DNA of 48,286 bases, from NCBI GenBank assembly GCA_015056125.1, contig SVGW01000013.1, forward strand, positions 1 to 48,286, written 5' to 3'. Of this stretch, positions 1-9,494 are shown in pieces. Numbering within the stretch: position 1 is the first letter of the stretch; each line of letters starts with the position of its first letter. The notes below the pieces were generated by a model. The model saw nothing but the letters and a program-made list of their open reading frames with translations, made no database searches and was not told the DNA's origin. Both the position numbers and the translations under genes were made by a program. The stretch is from Clostridiales bacterium (GTDB lineage: Bacteria > Bacillota > Clostridia > Christensenellales > Aristaeellaceae).

Positions 1-20
1 CAGGAAAGGAAGAAAAAGCT

Positions 21-587
21 GTGGATCAATCGTTGATTTTAGCGTCCGCCTCTCCCCGGCGCAGGGAGCTGGTGGGATATATGGGCATCCCCTTTGAAGT
101 TATCTGCGCAGACGCCGAAGAAGTAAAGGACGGTGCCCCCGAAGTGGTGGTGCAGGAAAATGCCTACCGCAAGGCCCTGGCCGTAGCGCTGCAGCATCCG
201 GGCAGGGTGGTGCTGGGCGCGGATACCATCGTATTCCAAAATGGCAAAGTGATGGGCAAGCCCCGGGATGAAAAAGAAGCCCGGGAGATGATCCATCGTC
301 TTTCCGGGCAGTGGCACGAAGTGTATACCGGGGTATGCGTGCTCAAGGGTGATCACCGGGATGTGCGCTGCGATGTATCCCGGGTGCAATTCGTATCGCT
401 TTCCCCGGAAGCCATTGCCGCCTATGTGAAAACCGGCGAACCCATGGACAAGGCCGGCGCCTATGCCCTTCAGGGCCGGGGCGGCATGTTTGTCCGGCGC
501 ATCGAAGGCAGCTATTCCAATGTGATCGGCCTGCCCATGTCCCTTACCCGGGATATGCTTCTGGCGGCGGGCGTTGAGAATTTGTAA
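21..587 (+). CDS. maf: Maf-type nucleoside triphosphate pyrophosphatase
   Basis: Predicted cytosolic house-cleaning enzyme of 188 residues that hydrolyses non-canonical or excess nucleoside triphosphates (dTTP/UTP in the YhdE-type subfamily) to monophosphate and pyrophosphate. The Maf signature SASPRRREL is at residues 9–17, followed by GADTIV around residue 66 and the C-terminal GSYSNVIGLP motif. Full length for the family. The start is a GTG at 21, preceded by AGGAAAGGAAG. It lies 18 bp upstream of mreB, the maf–mre neighbourhood common in Firmicutes, and is probably part of the same operon. Identification is firm; the exact nucleotide preference is inferred from family knowledge. Confidence 0.93.
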   Translation: MDQSLILASASPRRRELVGYMGIPFEVICADAEEVKDGAPEVVVQENAYRKALAVALQHPGRVVLGADTIVFQNGKVMGKPRDEKEAREMIHRLSGQWHEVYTGVCVLKGDHRDVRCDVSRVQFVSLSPEAIAAYVKTGEPMDKAGAYALQGRGGMFVRRIEGSYSNVIGLPMSLTRDMLLAAGVENL

Positions 588-605
588 GAGAATGGATGAA
601 GATAT

Positions 606-1649
606 ATGGCCATCATTGCTCCCGATATCGGTATTGACCTTGGCACTGCCAATACCCAGGTATACGTAAAGAAAAAAGGCATTGTGATTGACGAGCCCTC
701 CATCCTGGTGGTGGATCGGGGCGGCCGCCACGCCATCCGCGCCATCGGCGAAGAGGCCAGGGTGCTGCTGGGCCGCACCTCCGGAGACGTGACCAGCGTG
801 CGCCCCCTTTCTGACGGCATGATCCGGGATTTTGATATGACCCAGTACATGCTCCAGTATTTTGTGCGCAAGGCCATCGGCGCCTCCCGCCTGGTAAAGC
901 CCCGGGCGGTGATCACCATCCCCTGCCGGGTATCCCCCATCGAACGGCGGGCCATCCGCAAAGCGGCGGTATACGCCGGGGTGCGGGATGGGCAATTGCA
1001 TCTGGTGGAAAAGCCCTTTGCTGCCGCGGTGGGATCGGGGCTTCCGGTATTTGAGCCCATCGGCTCCATGGTAGTGGATATTGGCGGCGGCACCACGGAA
1101 GCGGCTGTGATCAGCCTGGGCGGCGTAGTGGTATCCCGCTCCATCCGCATTGGCGGCGTGAAAATGGATGAAGCCATCATCGCTTATGTGAAGCGGGAAT
1201 TTAATATGCTCATTGGCGACCGCACGGCGGAGGACGTGAAAATGTCTCTGGGCGCGGCGCTGCCCTTAAAGGAGGAACGCCGGGTGCTGGTGCGGGGCCG
1301 GGACATGATCACTAATCTGCCCCAGACGGCGGAGCTTTCCTCCACCCAGGTATACGAAGCCCTGAAAGGCCCCTGCCAGGCCATTTTATCTGCGATCCAG
1401 AATGTGCTCGAGCGCACGCCCCCCGAATTGGCAGGGGATGTGATGCGCGCCGGCATCCATTTAACCGGCGGCGGCGCTCAGCTTTTCGGCCTGGATCAGT
1501 ATATTGCCTCCGAGCTGGATATGCCCGTGCTGTTGGCCCGGGATTCCATGAGCTGCGCGGCTTTGGGAGCCGGGCACCTGGCCGATAATATCGAGCTGCT
1601 GCACCGGATCGGCAAATCCAGCTTCCTGCGCGAGGAAGGCGAGGAGTAA
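606..1649 (+). CDS. mreB: Rod-shape determining protein MreB
   Basis: Bacterial actin homologue (347 aa) that polymerises on the inner face of the membrane and guides lateral-wall synthesis with MreC, MreD, RodA and PBP2. The phosphate-1 loop GIDLGTANTQVYV is near the N terminus (residues 9–21), the phosphate-2 motif VVDIGGGTTEAAVIS lies around residues 157–171 and the adenosine motif LTGGGAQL around residues 285–292. Length matches the family. It starts at ATG 606, 18 bp after maf, and ends 6 bp before mreC, so the two are surely co-transcribed. No anomalies seen. Confidence 0.97.
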   Translation: MAIIAPDIGIDLGTANTQVYVKKKGIVIDEPSILVVDRGGRHAIRAIGEEARVLLGRTSGDVTSVRPLSDGMIRDFDMTQYMLQYFVRKAIGASRLVKPRAVITIPCRVSPIERRAIRKAAVYAGVRDGQLHLVEKPFAAAVGSGLPVFEPIGSMVVDIGGGTTEAAVISLGGVVVSRSIRIGGVKMDEAIIAYVKREFNMLIGDRTAEDVKMSLGAALPLKEERRVLVRGRDMITNLPQTAELSSTQVYEALKGPCQAILSAIQNVLERTPPELAGDVMRAGIHLTGGGAQLFGLDQYIASELDMPVLLARDSMSCAALGAGHLADNIELLHRIGKSSFLREEGEE

Positions 1650-1655
1650 AAAGAC

Positions 1656-3320
1656 ATGGCGAGAAATCAGGAACGGCAGTTTTCCGAACGGGAAAACCTC
1701 CTGCCCCAGGATCTGGGGCAATCCCCCTACGAAACGGAAGAGCGCCTGCCCGCCTGGGCGGCTCATCCCAAAAGGGACGGTTCCCAAGGGGAAGCGGACC
1801 CGGCTTCAGGCACCGTGCATCAAGGAAAAGCCCAGGAGTCTGCGTTGCCTGAAGAAAATCAAGAGGATTCCGAAATTCGCAGGCCCCTGTTTACCCCTCA
1901 TGATCAGGAGCGGGCGGAGGACGCCTGGGAAAAGGAAGCCAAGAAGGTAGAAAGCGCCTCGGAGCGGCGCTTTAAGGCCGTGCACGAAAAAAGCGAAAGC
2001 ACGGAAGAAAAAAAGCCCCGCCCTGACAAAAAGGACGGTAAAAAAGCCCCGTCCAAGAAAAATAGCAAAAAGAAAAAGAAAAAAAAGAATCAAACCGATG
2101 ATGACCGCCGCTCCTTTATCAAGAGCCTGGTGATCATCGCGATCTGCGCAGTGCTATTCCTGGGGGTAGCGCTGATGGTGGTATCCAATTTTGTAAGCCA
2201 TCCCCTTTTGAACGTGCCCCGGCAGATGATCACTTCCGTGATCACCCCGGTGCAATCCTTCTTTTCCTCCATCACCGGCAATGTGGTGGATTATTTGCGC
2301 ACCTTAAAAATCCGGGGCAACCTGGAATACGAATATGAGCAGCTCACCATCCTTCTGGATGATTATGCCAACCAGATCGCGGAAAATGAAGAGCTGCGCA
2401 GGATCAATGAAGAGCTCTACGCCCTCCTGGATGAGCAGGAACGCAACCGGGAAATGCTCCCTGTAGCCGCCACCGTCATCGGCACCGATTCCTCCAACTA
2501 TTTTTCCACCCTCACCCTGGACGTAGGCTCCAACAGCGGCGTGGGAGAATATATGGCAGTGGTGGCCCAGGGCGGCCTGGTGGGGGTTACCTACGATGTG
2601 GAGCCGGATAAATGCCAGGTGCGCTGCATTATCAGCAGCGATTGCACCGTGGCCGCGCTGATCCAATCCAGCCGGGACCAGGGATCCGTAAAAGGCACCT
2701 TGGGCGTAAACGGCGAAGCCATGTGCCGCATGTATTATCTGCCCGATAATTCCCTGCCCCGCCCCGGCGATGTGGTGGTCACATCCGGCGTGGGCCTGGA
2801 ATTCCCCAAGGGCATTCCCATTGGCTATATCCGGGAAAGCACCCGGGGCATGGAAGAAAATAAATCCTACGTAGTATTGGAGCCGGTAGTGGATTTTCAG
2901 CACCTGGAATATGTGACGGTATACCGCTATAAGCCCGCTTACACCGAAACGGCCCAGGCCCGGGATAACGCTTCCGCCCTGGAATTGGAGCCCATGTCCA
3001 CTGTGCGGCCCGTGCCCACCTGGCAGGTAGGCTCTGTGAGCGATTTTATTTTCGCTCCCACCGCTACCCCGAATGGCATGACTCCCGCTCCCTCCCCCGA
3101 AGCATCCCTTTCGCCGGAAAGCACCCCTGAGGGGCAGACCCCCTCTCCCACCGCCACCCTTGACCCGGAAGCAACGCCCGTGCCTGAAAATCTGGAATAC
3201 AAAACGGCCAGCGATGCGGCCATTACCCCCACCCCCTCGCCCCGGCCCACGCCTACGCCTACGCCCACCCCGGAGCCCACCCAGGACCCCGGCGCCATGA
3301 CCGTGGAGGAAGAAGAGTGA
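1656..3320 (+). CDS. mreC: MreC with long charged N-terminal and Pro/Thr-rich C-terminal extensions
   Basis: Membrane-anchored scaffold of the elongasome, 554 aa against roughly 270–350 in most bacteria. About 145 N-terminal residues are very rich in Lys, Glu and Ser, ending in a poly-Lys stretch; these should be cytoplasmic. One transmembrane segment follows (about residues 152–176), then a coiled coil (about 210–265) and the canonical MreC beta-barrel domain (about 268–420, with GLVGVTYDV and VVTSGVGLEFPKGIPIG). The last 100 or so residues are a low-complexity Pro/Thr/Glu tail. ATG 1656 follows mreB by 6 bp; the stop overlaps the mreD start by 4 bp (GTGA). Core identity is clear; the extensions are of unknown role. 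Confidence 0.93.
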   Translation: MARNQERQFSERENLLPQDLGQSPYETEERLPAWAAHPKRDGSQGEADPASGTVHQGKAQESALPEENQEDSEIRRPLFTPHDQERAEDAWEKEAKKVESASERRFKAVHEKSESTEEKKPRPDKKDGKKAPSKKNSKKKKKKKNQTDDDRRSFIKSLVIIAICAVLFLGVALMVVSNFVSHPLLNVPRQMITSVITPVQSFFSSITGNVVDYLRTLKIRGNLEYEYEQLTILLDDYANQIAENEELRRINEELYALLDEQERNREMLPVAATVIGTDSSNYFSTLTLDVGSNSGVGEYMAVVAQGGLVGVTYDVEPDKCQVRCIISSDCTVAALIQSSRDQGSVKGTLGVNGEAMCRMYYLPDNSLPRPGDVVVTSGVGLEFPKGIPIGYIRESTRGMEENKSYVVLEPVVDFQHLEYVTVYRYKPAYTETAQARDNASALELEPMSTVRPVPTWQVGSVSDFIFAPTATPNGMTPAPSPEASLSPESTPEGQTPSPTATLDPEATPVPENLEYKTASDAAITPTPSPRPTPTPTPTPEPTQDPGAMTVEEEE

Positions 3321-3904
3321 AGGAACTGAAAAAAGGGGGCAAGGCCCTGCTTTTGACCGTGCTGGCCTATCTGATTCAAGTGTGCGTGATGCAGCACCTG
3401 GCCATTGGCAACGTCAATGGCAGCATGCTTTTTACCATGCTGGCCATTCTCACGGTCTCCTGCGGTAAAAAATACGCCTTCTGCGCCTCCTGCCTCATCG
3501 GCATGCTCATGGAAAGCATGCTCTCCAATGTGGCAGCCCTGTATGTGGTGGCCTATCCGGTGATCACCATGCTCTGCGCTCAGTATTTTGCCGATATGAC
3601 CGATCGGCAGCGGGAGCGCCGCCGGATGATGAGCCAGGGCCGCCGCCATTACCGGGAAAGCGATCTGCCCGCCCATCTGCGCATTCCCCTTTGCGCCATG
3701 CTGATGGATTTGATTCTCAATATTGTTTTGTGCGCCTATCTGTATCTCACCGGCGTGGAAATCACCATGCTTCATGCAGGCCGCGTGGCTGCCAGCGTGC
3801 TATATACCGGCGCCCTGGCCGTGATTGTGATGGTGCCCGTGCGCTATTTCCTGGGCATGTATCCCCGCCGAAAAAGGCGCGATAAGGGAGGTGAGCTTCT
3901 GTGA
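3317..3904 (+). CDS. mreD: Rod-shape determining protein MreD
   Basis: Polytopic membrane partner of MreC, 195 aa, with about five hydrophobic segments and a basic Arg-rich cytoplasmic loop in the middle (RQRERRRMMSQGRR). MreD sequences are poorly conserved, so the call rests on hydrophobicity, size and its position between mreC and PBP2. The GTG start at 3317 overlaps the mreC stop, and its own TGA overlaps the GTG of the PBP2 gene (4-bp GTGA overlaps at both ends), which points to translational coupling across the operon. Confidence 0.85.
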   Translation: MKELKKGGKALLLTVLAYLIQVCVMQHLAIGNVNGSMLFTMLAILTVSCGKKYAFCASCLIGMLMESMLSNVAALYVVAYPVITMLCAQYFADMTDRQRERRRMMSQGRRHYRESDLPAHLRIPLCAMLMDLILNIVLCAYLYLTGVEITMLHAGRVAASVLYTGALAVIVMVPVRYFLGMYPRRKRRDKGGELL

Positions 3905-6528
3905 GAGATGAATTTAAGAAAAATAAAGCCCGAAAGAAAAAAGAAAATCAGCTGAACTTTCGCTTCCTTTTATTTTCCGCGCTGGTAATGGCCATGTTTG
4001 GCGTGCTGGTGTACGGCTTATTTGATCTGCAGATCGTAAAGGGCGCCGATTATGCCGCCCAGACCGGCAAGGAATCCATCAAAACCATTCCCATCAAAGG
4101 CAACCGCGGCATGATCACCGACGTAAACTCCGTGATCCTGGCCCGCAGCGAAAAAACCTATAACGTCACCTTCTATCGGGAAAGCCTGGATTGGGATTAT
4201 TCCACCAAAATGCTCCTGGAAGCCATTGAAATTATCGAAAAATACGGCTGCACGGTGGACGTATCCTCCCCCCTTACCCGCAATAAAGAAACCGGCGCAT
4301 GGGAATTTAACTTTGGCTCCGGCATTTCCCAAAGCGCTTGGGATATCCGAAAAAACTATTTCTACGGCAACAATTACCTCAAAGAATACAATTATCCCAC
4401 CCCCGAGGCCTGCTTTACCCGCCTGCGCCAGCGCTATGGCTTCACCGATATCGGGGACGGCTATTACCTTTTGCAATTGGATGACGACGGCGAATCCATT
4501 GTGCCGGATGTGACCGACCCCAACACCGAAGCAGTGGCAGAAACCATCCGGGTGGATGAAGCCACGGTGCTCAAAGTGCTGGCAATCAACACCACCATGC
4601 AAGATAATGTCTTCAACTCCCTGCCCATTCCCTTTGCCAATGACGTGCCCTACGAAGCGGTAAGCGAAATCGAAGGGCGCAGCATGTCCATGCCCTGGAT
4701 CGGGGTAGAAATCGGCGAAAAGCGGGTGTACCCCAAGAATTCCCTGGCCTCCAATATCATCGGCTACACCAGCCGCATCCAGAGCGCGGAATATTATTAC
4801 AGCGATCTGCAGCCCGCCGGCTATGCCCTTAACGACCATATCGGCCAGGACGGCATTGAAGCCAGCATGGAAAGCTGGCTCACCGCCAATATTTCCGAGC
4901 GTCAGGGTTCCCGGGTGGTGGAAACCGACCCCATGGGCAACGTGACCCGGGAGCTTTCCTATACCGAGCCCACCGACGGCAACACCGTCAAGCTCACCAT
5001 CAATGCCGAATACCAGGAAGCTGCTGAGCGCTTCATTCGGGATAACGTGGCTGAAGTGCGCCTGATTCAGGAAAAGAAAATGCAGGATTCCAAGTGGCTG
5101 GAAACCAACAAGGATAAAATCGCCAGCCGGGACTGGAATGAGTATCCCCTGCAATTGGCCACTACCGGCGTATTGCTGGTGATGGACGTGAAAACAGGCA
5201 ATATGCTGGCCATGGCCCAGTATCCCAATTATGATTTAAACGCCATGGTTGCGGGCGGTGACGCCGCCCTGGAAGTGGTAAAGGATGAGCGTCATGTGCT
5301 TCTCAATTACGCCATCCAGACCCGCGCCGAGCCCGGCTCCATTTTCAAGATGGTCACCGGCCTGGCCGCCCTCACCAACGGCGTGCTCACTCCCACCGAA
5401 ACCATCAGCGATATGGGCAAATTTGACCTGTATACCAACAATAAAGACGAAGCGCCCACTTGCTGGACCAACTCCCCCTCTCAGCACCAGAACCTGACCA
5501 TCTCCGATGGTCTCACCAAATCCTGCAACTATTTCTTCTACACCCTGGCTTCCCGCCTCTATGGCAGCGATGCTTCCGAGCGGCTCTACAAATACGCCGC
5601 TCAAATGGGCCTGACCAGCAAAACGGGCATTGATCTGCCCGGCGAACTGCGCTCCATCGTAGGCAACGCCACCAACCTCTACGACCAGACGGTAAGCCTC
5701 CAGGAGCAGGTAACCAGCACCCCCATCATCGTAGCCAACGCTATCAAAAAGCATCTGATCAACTACGGCGCCAGCTACGGCATTGAATATGACGAGGCCC
5801 GTCTGGATCGGTGCATTAAGCTGCTGATGGATATGGCTGTAAACACCGGTTCTGACGACTGGGTGGTAAACGCACGCCCCATCTTCATGACCGAACTGAA
5901 TATGACCCGCACCATGGTGATGCAGGCCGCCCTGATGAGAGATTTGTGGACCTATTTAAACACCATCAAATGGGGCGGATCCCAGGAGATTCAGATGGGC
6001 ATTGGCCAGTCCATCACCCTGATCACCCCCATTGCCGCCGTGCGCTATGTGGGTGCACTAAACAACAAGGCCATCGTATGGAACCCTCAGATCATCGATT
6101 CCATCGTATCCCCCGAAGGCGAAATTCTCTCCCAACGCTCCGCCACCGTATTTGGCACCTTGGACAGCGCCGTGCCCTATCTGCCCTACATACTCAAGGG
6201 GATGGAGGGCGTGGTTGACGATTCCGGTACTGCTGCCAGCCACTTTGACGATTGGAAATACAAAGCCAAGGAAGTCATGGCCGGAAAGACCGGAACCTCC
6301 CAGGTGACCATCGGCGGCATCAAGCTGGACCTTGAAAACAACGCCTGGTTCGTTGCGCTGACCCCCAAGGAGAACCCCGAAATCGCCATTGTATCCTTTA
6401 TTCCCAACGGCTATTCCGGCGGTCACTCCACCATGGCGGCCCGGGACTTCATCGAATTCTACCTGGATGAAAAGGCCAAGGCGAAGGATACCTTCGACCT
6501 GCCCGGCGGAAATAGCCTGGCGCCGTAA
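3901..6528 (+). CDS. mrdA: Penicillin-binding protein 2 (class B transpeptidase of the elongasome)
   Basis: Peptidoglycan D,D-transpeptidase that cross-links strands made by RodA during side-wall growth. A single N-terminal transmembrane anchor (about residues 21–43) precedes the PBP dimerisation domain. The active-site motifs are SIFK (residues 480–483), SCN (541–543) and KTGT (796–799). At 875 aa it is longer than typical PBP2 (about 630–720). The SxN-to-KTG interval is about 255 residues, against roughly 150 usually, with extra helical-looking sequence at about 584–698. The GTG start overlaps the mreD stop; GGGAGGTGAG at about 3887–3896 is its ribosome site. Confidence 0.95.
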   Translation: MRDEFKKNKARKKKENQLNFRFLLFSALVMAMFGVLVYGLFDLQIVKGADYAAQTGKESIKTIPIKGNRGMITDVNSVILARSEKTYNVTFYRESLDWDYSTKMLLEAIEIIEKYGCTVDVSSPLTRNKETGAWEFNFGSGISQSAWDIRKNYFYGNNYLKEYNYPTPEACFTRLRQRYGFTDIGDGYYLLQLDDDGESIVPDVTDPNTEAVAETIRVDEATVLKVLAINTTMQDNVFNSLPIPFANDVPYEAVSEIEGRSMSMPWIGVEIGEKRVYPKNSLASNIIGYTSRIQSAEYYYSDLQPAGYALNDHIGQDGIEASMESWLTANISERQGSRVVETDPMGNVTRELSYTEPTDGNTVKLTINAEYQEAAERFIRDNVAEVRLIQEKKMQDSKWLETNKDKIASRDWNEYPLQLATTGVLLVMDVKTGNMLAMAQYPNYDLNAMVAGGDAALEVVKDERHVLLNYAIQTRAEPGSIFKMVTGLAALTNGVLTPTETISDMGKFDLYTNNKDEAPTCWTNSPSQHQNLTISDGLTKSCNYFFYTLASRLYGSDASERLYKYAAQMGLTSKTGIDLPGELRSIVGNATNLYDQTVSLQEQVTSTPIIVANAIKKHLINYGASYGIEYDEARLDRCIKLLMDMAVNTGSDDWVVNARPIFMTELNMTRTMVMQAALMRDLWTYLNTIKWGGSQEIQMGIGQSITLITPIAAVRYVGALNNKAIVWNPQIIDSIVSPEGEILSQRSATVFGTLDSAVPYLPYILKGMEGVVDDSGTAASHFDDWKYKAKEVMAGKTGTSQVTIGGIKLDLENNAWFVALTPKENPEIAIVSFIPNGYSGGHSTMAARDFIEFYLDEKAKAKDTFDLPGGNSLAP

Positions 6529-6627
6529 TGGGAAATATGGCGGGGGAACCGATTGGAAAATTTTTGTGTATGGATACTTCTAACTTTTTTCTCCCTGTTT
6601 TGTAATTTTTCATTGGAGGCAAGCATC

Positions 6628-7422
6628 ATGGCCCGTATCTTTGCGATCATGTCCGGAAAAGGCGGCGTGGGAAAAAGCACGCTGGCGGCCGCTTTGGCAG
6701 AATATTACGCCCTCAAGGGCATGAAGGTGGCCCTTTTGGACGGGGATACCGGCCTTCGCTGCGCCGATCTGATGCTGGGCTTGCAGGATCGGGTGGTGTA
6801 TGACCTGGGGGACGTGATTGAAAACCGCTGCGGTCTGAACCAGGCCCTGGTTTCCTCCCCCAAATGGGAAAACCTTTCCCTTCTTGCCGCGCCCCAGCTT
6901 CTGCGTTCCTCCGATTTAAAGGCCAAGGAAATGGCCAAGATCATCGCCCGGCTTTCTGCCCGCAATGATCTGGTATTGCTGGATGCTCCTGCCGGTATTG
7001 GCCGGGGGCTTAAAAATCTGCTGGGCGCCAATGCCGAGTCCATTCTCGTGGCCACCCCGGATGACGTATCCATCCGGGATGCAGAGCGGCTTTCCTCTCT
7101 CCTGGCCCAGCGCGGGGAAATGCATCCCGGCCTCATTCTCAATCGGGTGAGCCGGCAGCTGGTGAAAACCGGAGAAATGCTGCCCCCGGAGCAATTGGCC
7201 GCTGCTCTGGATTTGCCCCTGATGGGCATTCTGCCCGAAAGCAAGCATATTTACAGGGCGCTTCTGCGCCATGAAACGGCCCTGCACTGCGGAGATAAGC
7301 AGGTATTGCAGGCCATTGAAATCACCGCCTCCCGGCTGCTGGGCGCTGATACGCCCCTGCCTGAATATGCCCCCAGCCCGGTATGGCGCTTTTTTTCCCG
7401 CGGAGGTGACTTAAAAGCATGA
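6628..7422 (+). CDS. minD: Septum-site determining ATPase MinD
   Basis: ParA/MinD-family deviant Walker ATPase (264 aa) that binds the membrane and, in known systems, carries MinC to block division away from mid-cell. The deviant Walker A motif SGKGGVGKSTL lies at residues 8–18. An aromatic, basic C terminus (VWRFFSRGGDLKA) fits a membrane-targeting helix. The frame is open from 6553, but GGAGG at 6615–6619 places the start at ATG 6628. It overlaps rodA by 4 bp (ATGA). No minC or minE is present here. MinD sits inside the elongation cluster, between PBP2 and rodA. A related ParA-like role cannot be excluded. Confidence 0.88.
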   Translation: MARIFAIMSGKGGVGKSTLAAALAEYYALKGMKVALLDGDTGLRCADLMLGLQDRVVYDLGDVIENRCGLNQALVSSPKWENLSLLAAPQLLRSSDLKAKEMAKIIARLSARNDLVLLDAPAGIGRGLKNLLGANAESILVATPDDVSIRDAERLSSLLAQRGEMHPGLILNRVSRQLVKTGEMLPPEQLAAALDLPLMGILPESKHIYRALLRHETALHCGDKQVLQAIEITASRLLGADTPLPEYAPSPVWRFFSRGGDLKA

Positions 7423-8615
7423 TGACCGAAAGCCGGCGCCGCTCCCAGGCCCATTTCGATTGGCCCCTGCTGGTAGCCGTATATGCCCTTTCCATCTTTG
7501 GCATTCTCTGTATCACCATGGCCACCTATGATATGGACGTCAGCGCCAATGTGCCCCTTCTGAATAAAATTCTCAATTCCCGCTCCAGCACCTGGCAGTC
7601 CATTTTCCTTCTGGTTTCCCCGGTGATTATTGCCGTGGTCATGGCCATTCCCACCGAAATTATCCGCACCCGCACCCAACTGGCCTATTTCGGCGTATTG
7701 GCGCTCTTGGTGATCACGTTGCTGGCCGGCGAAGTATCCAACGACTTAAAGGGCTGGCTGGATACCGGCCTTGGCCGCTCCATGCAGCCCAGCGAATTTG
7801 CCAAGCTATCCATTTTGCTGATGCTGGCCCGTCACATGTCCCGCATTGAAAAACCCATGAGCAAATTCAAGGATTTCATGCGGATCATGCTGATGGTGGG
7901 CGTTCCTGCGCTGGTGATTCTGGCCCAGGGCGAAACGGGCACCGTTATTGTAATCGCCTTTATGTTCATCACCATGATCTACTTTGGCGGCGTGGATATG
8001 AAGGTGCTGCTGGGCATTTTGGCCGTAGCGGCTATCGGCATTGGCATTATCGTGGCCTATGGCCTCATGGCCGAGGATCTGGACTACCGCATTGAGCGCC
8101 TCCTGGCCTTCCTGGACCCCGAAAAATATTCCCAGTCCGGCGGCTATCAGATTATTAAATCCCAAACCGCCATTGGCTCCGGGCAAATGACCGGTATCGG
8201 CACCTTTGTGCCCGGCTCCTTTACCACCCTTCAGTATGTGCCTGAAAGCTCCACCGACTCCATTTTCTCCGTAGTGGGAGAATCCTTTGGCTTTGTGGGC
8301 TGCGTGGCCGTGCTGCTGGTGTACATGTTCATTATTTTCAGAATGCTTTATCTGGCCCGGTTCACCTATGATAAATTCGGCCAACTGGTGATCATTGGCG
8401 TCATGGCCATGCTGTTTTTCCACGTATTCCAGAATATTGCCATGGGCCTGGGCCTGATGCCCATTACGGGCATTCCTTTGCCCTTCCTAAGCTACGGCGG
8501 ATCCAACTTTGTAACCAATATTGCCGGCATCGCCCTGGTGCTCAATATGACCAAGGGCCGCTCCGCTGCCTCCATGATCACCATGCCCCTGCCCAAAATG
8601 CGCATGAACCGATAA
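7419..8615 (+). CDS. rodA: SEDS-family peptidoglycan polymerase RodA
   Basis: Integral membrane glycosyltransferase (398 aa, about ten transmembrane segments) that polymerises lipid II, paired with class B PBP2. The C-terminal SEDS signature PLPFLSYGGSNF is at about residues 353–364, and an ETGTVIVIAF segment corresponds to the conserved QPDLGTA region of the family. CGGAGGTGAC at 7401–7410 is placed for ATG 7419, which overlaps the minD TGA. FtsW is the alternative, but the neighbouring mre genes and PBP2 favour RodA. It is the last gene of the elongasome run; a short 15-bp gap leads to the PHP gene. Confidence 0.93.
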   Translation: MMTESRRRSQAHFDWPLLVAVYALSIFGILCITMATYDMDVSANVPLLNKILNSRSSTWQSIFLLVSPVIIAVVMAIPTEIIRTRTQLAYFGVLALLVITLLAGEVSNDLKGWLDTGLGRSMQPSEFAKLSILLMLARHMSRIEKPMSKFKDFMRIMLMVGVPALVILAQGETGTVIVIAFMFITMIYFGGVDMKVLLGILAVAAIGIGIIVAYGLMAEDLDYRIERLLAFLDPEKYSQSGGYQIIKSQTAIGSGQMTGIGTFVPGSFTTLQYVPESSTDSIFSVVGESFGFVGCVAVLLVYMFIIFRMLYLARFTYDKFGQLVIIGVMAMLFFHVFQNIAMGLGLMPITGIPLPFLSYGGSNFVTNIAGIALVLNMTKGRSAASMITMPLPKMRMNR

Positions 8616-8630
8616 AGGAGGATTTTTCTC

Positions 8631-9428
8631 ATGAGCAAGCCTTTTTCTGTTTTGCATGACATCCACTGCCACTCGTTCCTCTCCAACTGCTGCCATGATG
8701 AAACATGCGTGGCCCCGGCCATTTATCAGCAGGCCAAAGAATGGGGATACGACACCCTCTGCCTGGCGGATCACCTGTGGGACAGCGATGTGCCCGGCGC
8801 TTCCGAATGGTATGCGCCCCAGGATATTCCCCATGTGCTTTCTTCCAATTGCCGGGATATGATCCCCGGCATGCGCTGCCTGCTGGGCTGCGAAACGGAA
8901 TACTGCGGGGGCGGCAAGCTGGGCCTTTCCCGGGAACACTTTGATCTCTTTGATTTCGTTGTGATTCCTCCCAATCATTTTCATATGAAAAATTTTGTGC
9001 GTCCAGAGCACATTGCTTCTCCCCGGCAAATCGCCGATCTGTTTATGGATCGGCTGGAGGAGATCGGGCAATTGGCTATCCCCCATGAAAAGGTGGGCAT
9101 TGCTCATATCACCTGCGGCCTCATTTACAAAGAGGATCCGCCCCAGGTGTTTAAGCTGCTGGATGAAAAAAGAATGCGGAGTATCTTTGATGTATTCGCC
9201 AAAAAAGGCGACGGCATTGAGCTGAACGCTTCCTCCTTCACCGGCTGGGAAGAAAAGCCCGAAGTTCTGCGTCCATATCAGTGGGCCAAGGAATCCGGCT
9301 GCAAATTCTACTGCGCTTCCGATTCCCATAAGCTGGAGAACTATGCCACCGTGGGCCAGCGGCTGCCCGCCATTGTGGAAGCCCTGGGCCTTACGGAAGA
9401 AGATCGCTACATCGTGCCGGAAAAATAA
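8631..9428 (+). CDS. PHP-domain metal-dependent phosphoesterase
   Basis: Cytosolic 265-aa protein of the PHP superfamily, which includes histidinol phosphatases and polymerase-associated phosphoesterases. Metal-ligand motifs are visible in order: DIHCHS (residues 9–14), LADH (about 46), CETEY (about 87), a mid-protein His and CASDSHKL near 229. Full length for a stand-alone PHP enzyme. An AAAGGAGG site lies directly upstream of ATG 8631, only 15 bp after rodA, so it may be read from the elongasome transcript. No histidine genes are nearby, so the substrate is unknown. Confidence 0.85.
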   Translation: MSKPFSVLHDIHCHSFLSNCCHDETCVAPAIYQQAKEWGYDTLCLADHLWDSDVPGASEWYAPQDIPHVLSSNCRDMIPGMRCLLGCETEYCGGGKLGLSREHFDLFDFVVIPPNHFHMKNFVRPEHIASPRQIADLFMDRLEEIGQLAIPHEKVGIAHITCGLIYKEDPPQVFKLLDEKRMRSIFDVFAKKGDGIELNASSFTGWEEKPEVLRPYQWAKESGCKFYCASDSHKLENYATVGQRLPAIVEALGLTEEDRYIVPEK

Positions 9429-9459
9429 AGGATTTTCCTGTATCCCGAGTCTTCCGTGC

Positions 9460-9488
9460 TTGACCGTTTCTCTTTTTGGTGCTATAAT
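9460..9488 (+). promoter_or_regulatory. Sigma-A promoter of the pheS leader
   Basis: TTGACC at 9460–9465 and TATAAT at 9483–9488 are separated by exactly 17 bp. Transcription should start near 9495, just before the T-box leader. Confidence 0.88.
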
Positions 9489-9494
9489 TTTTCT

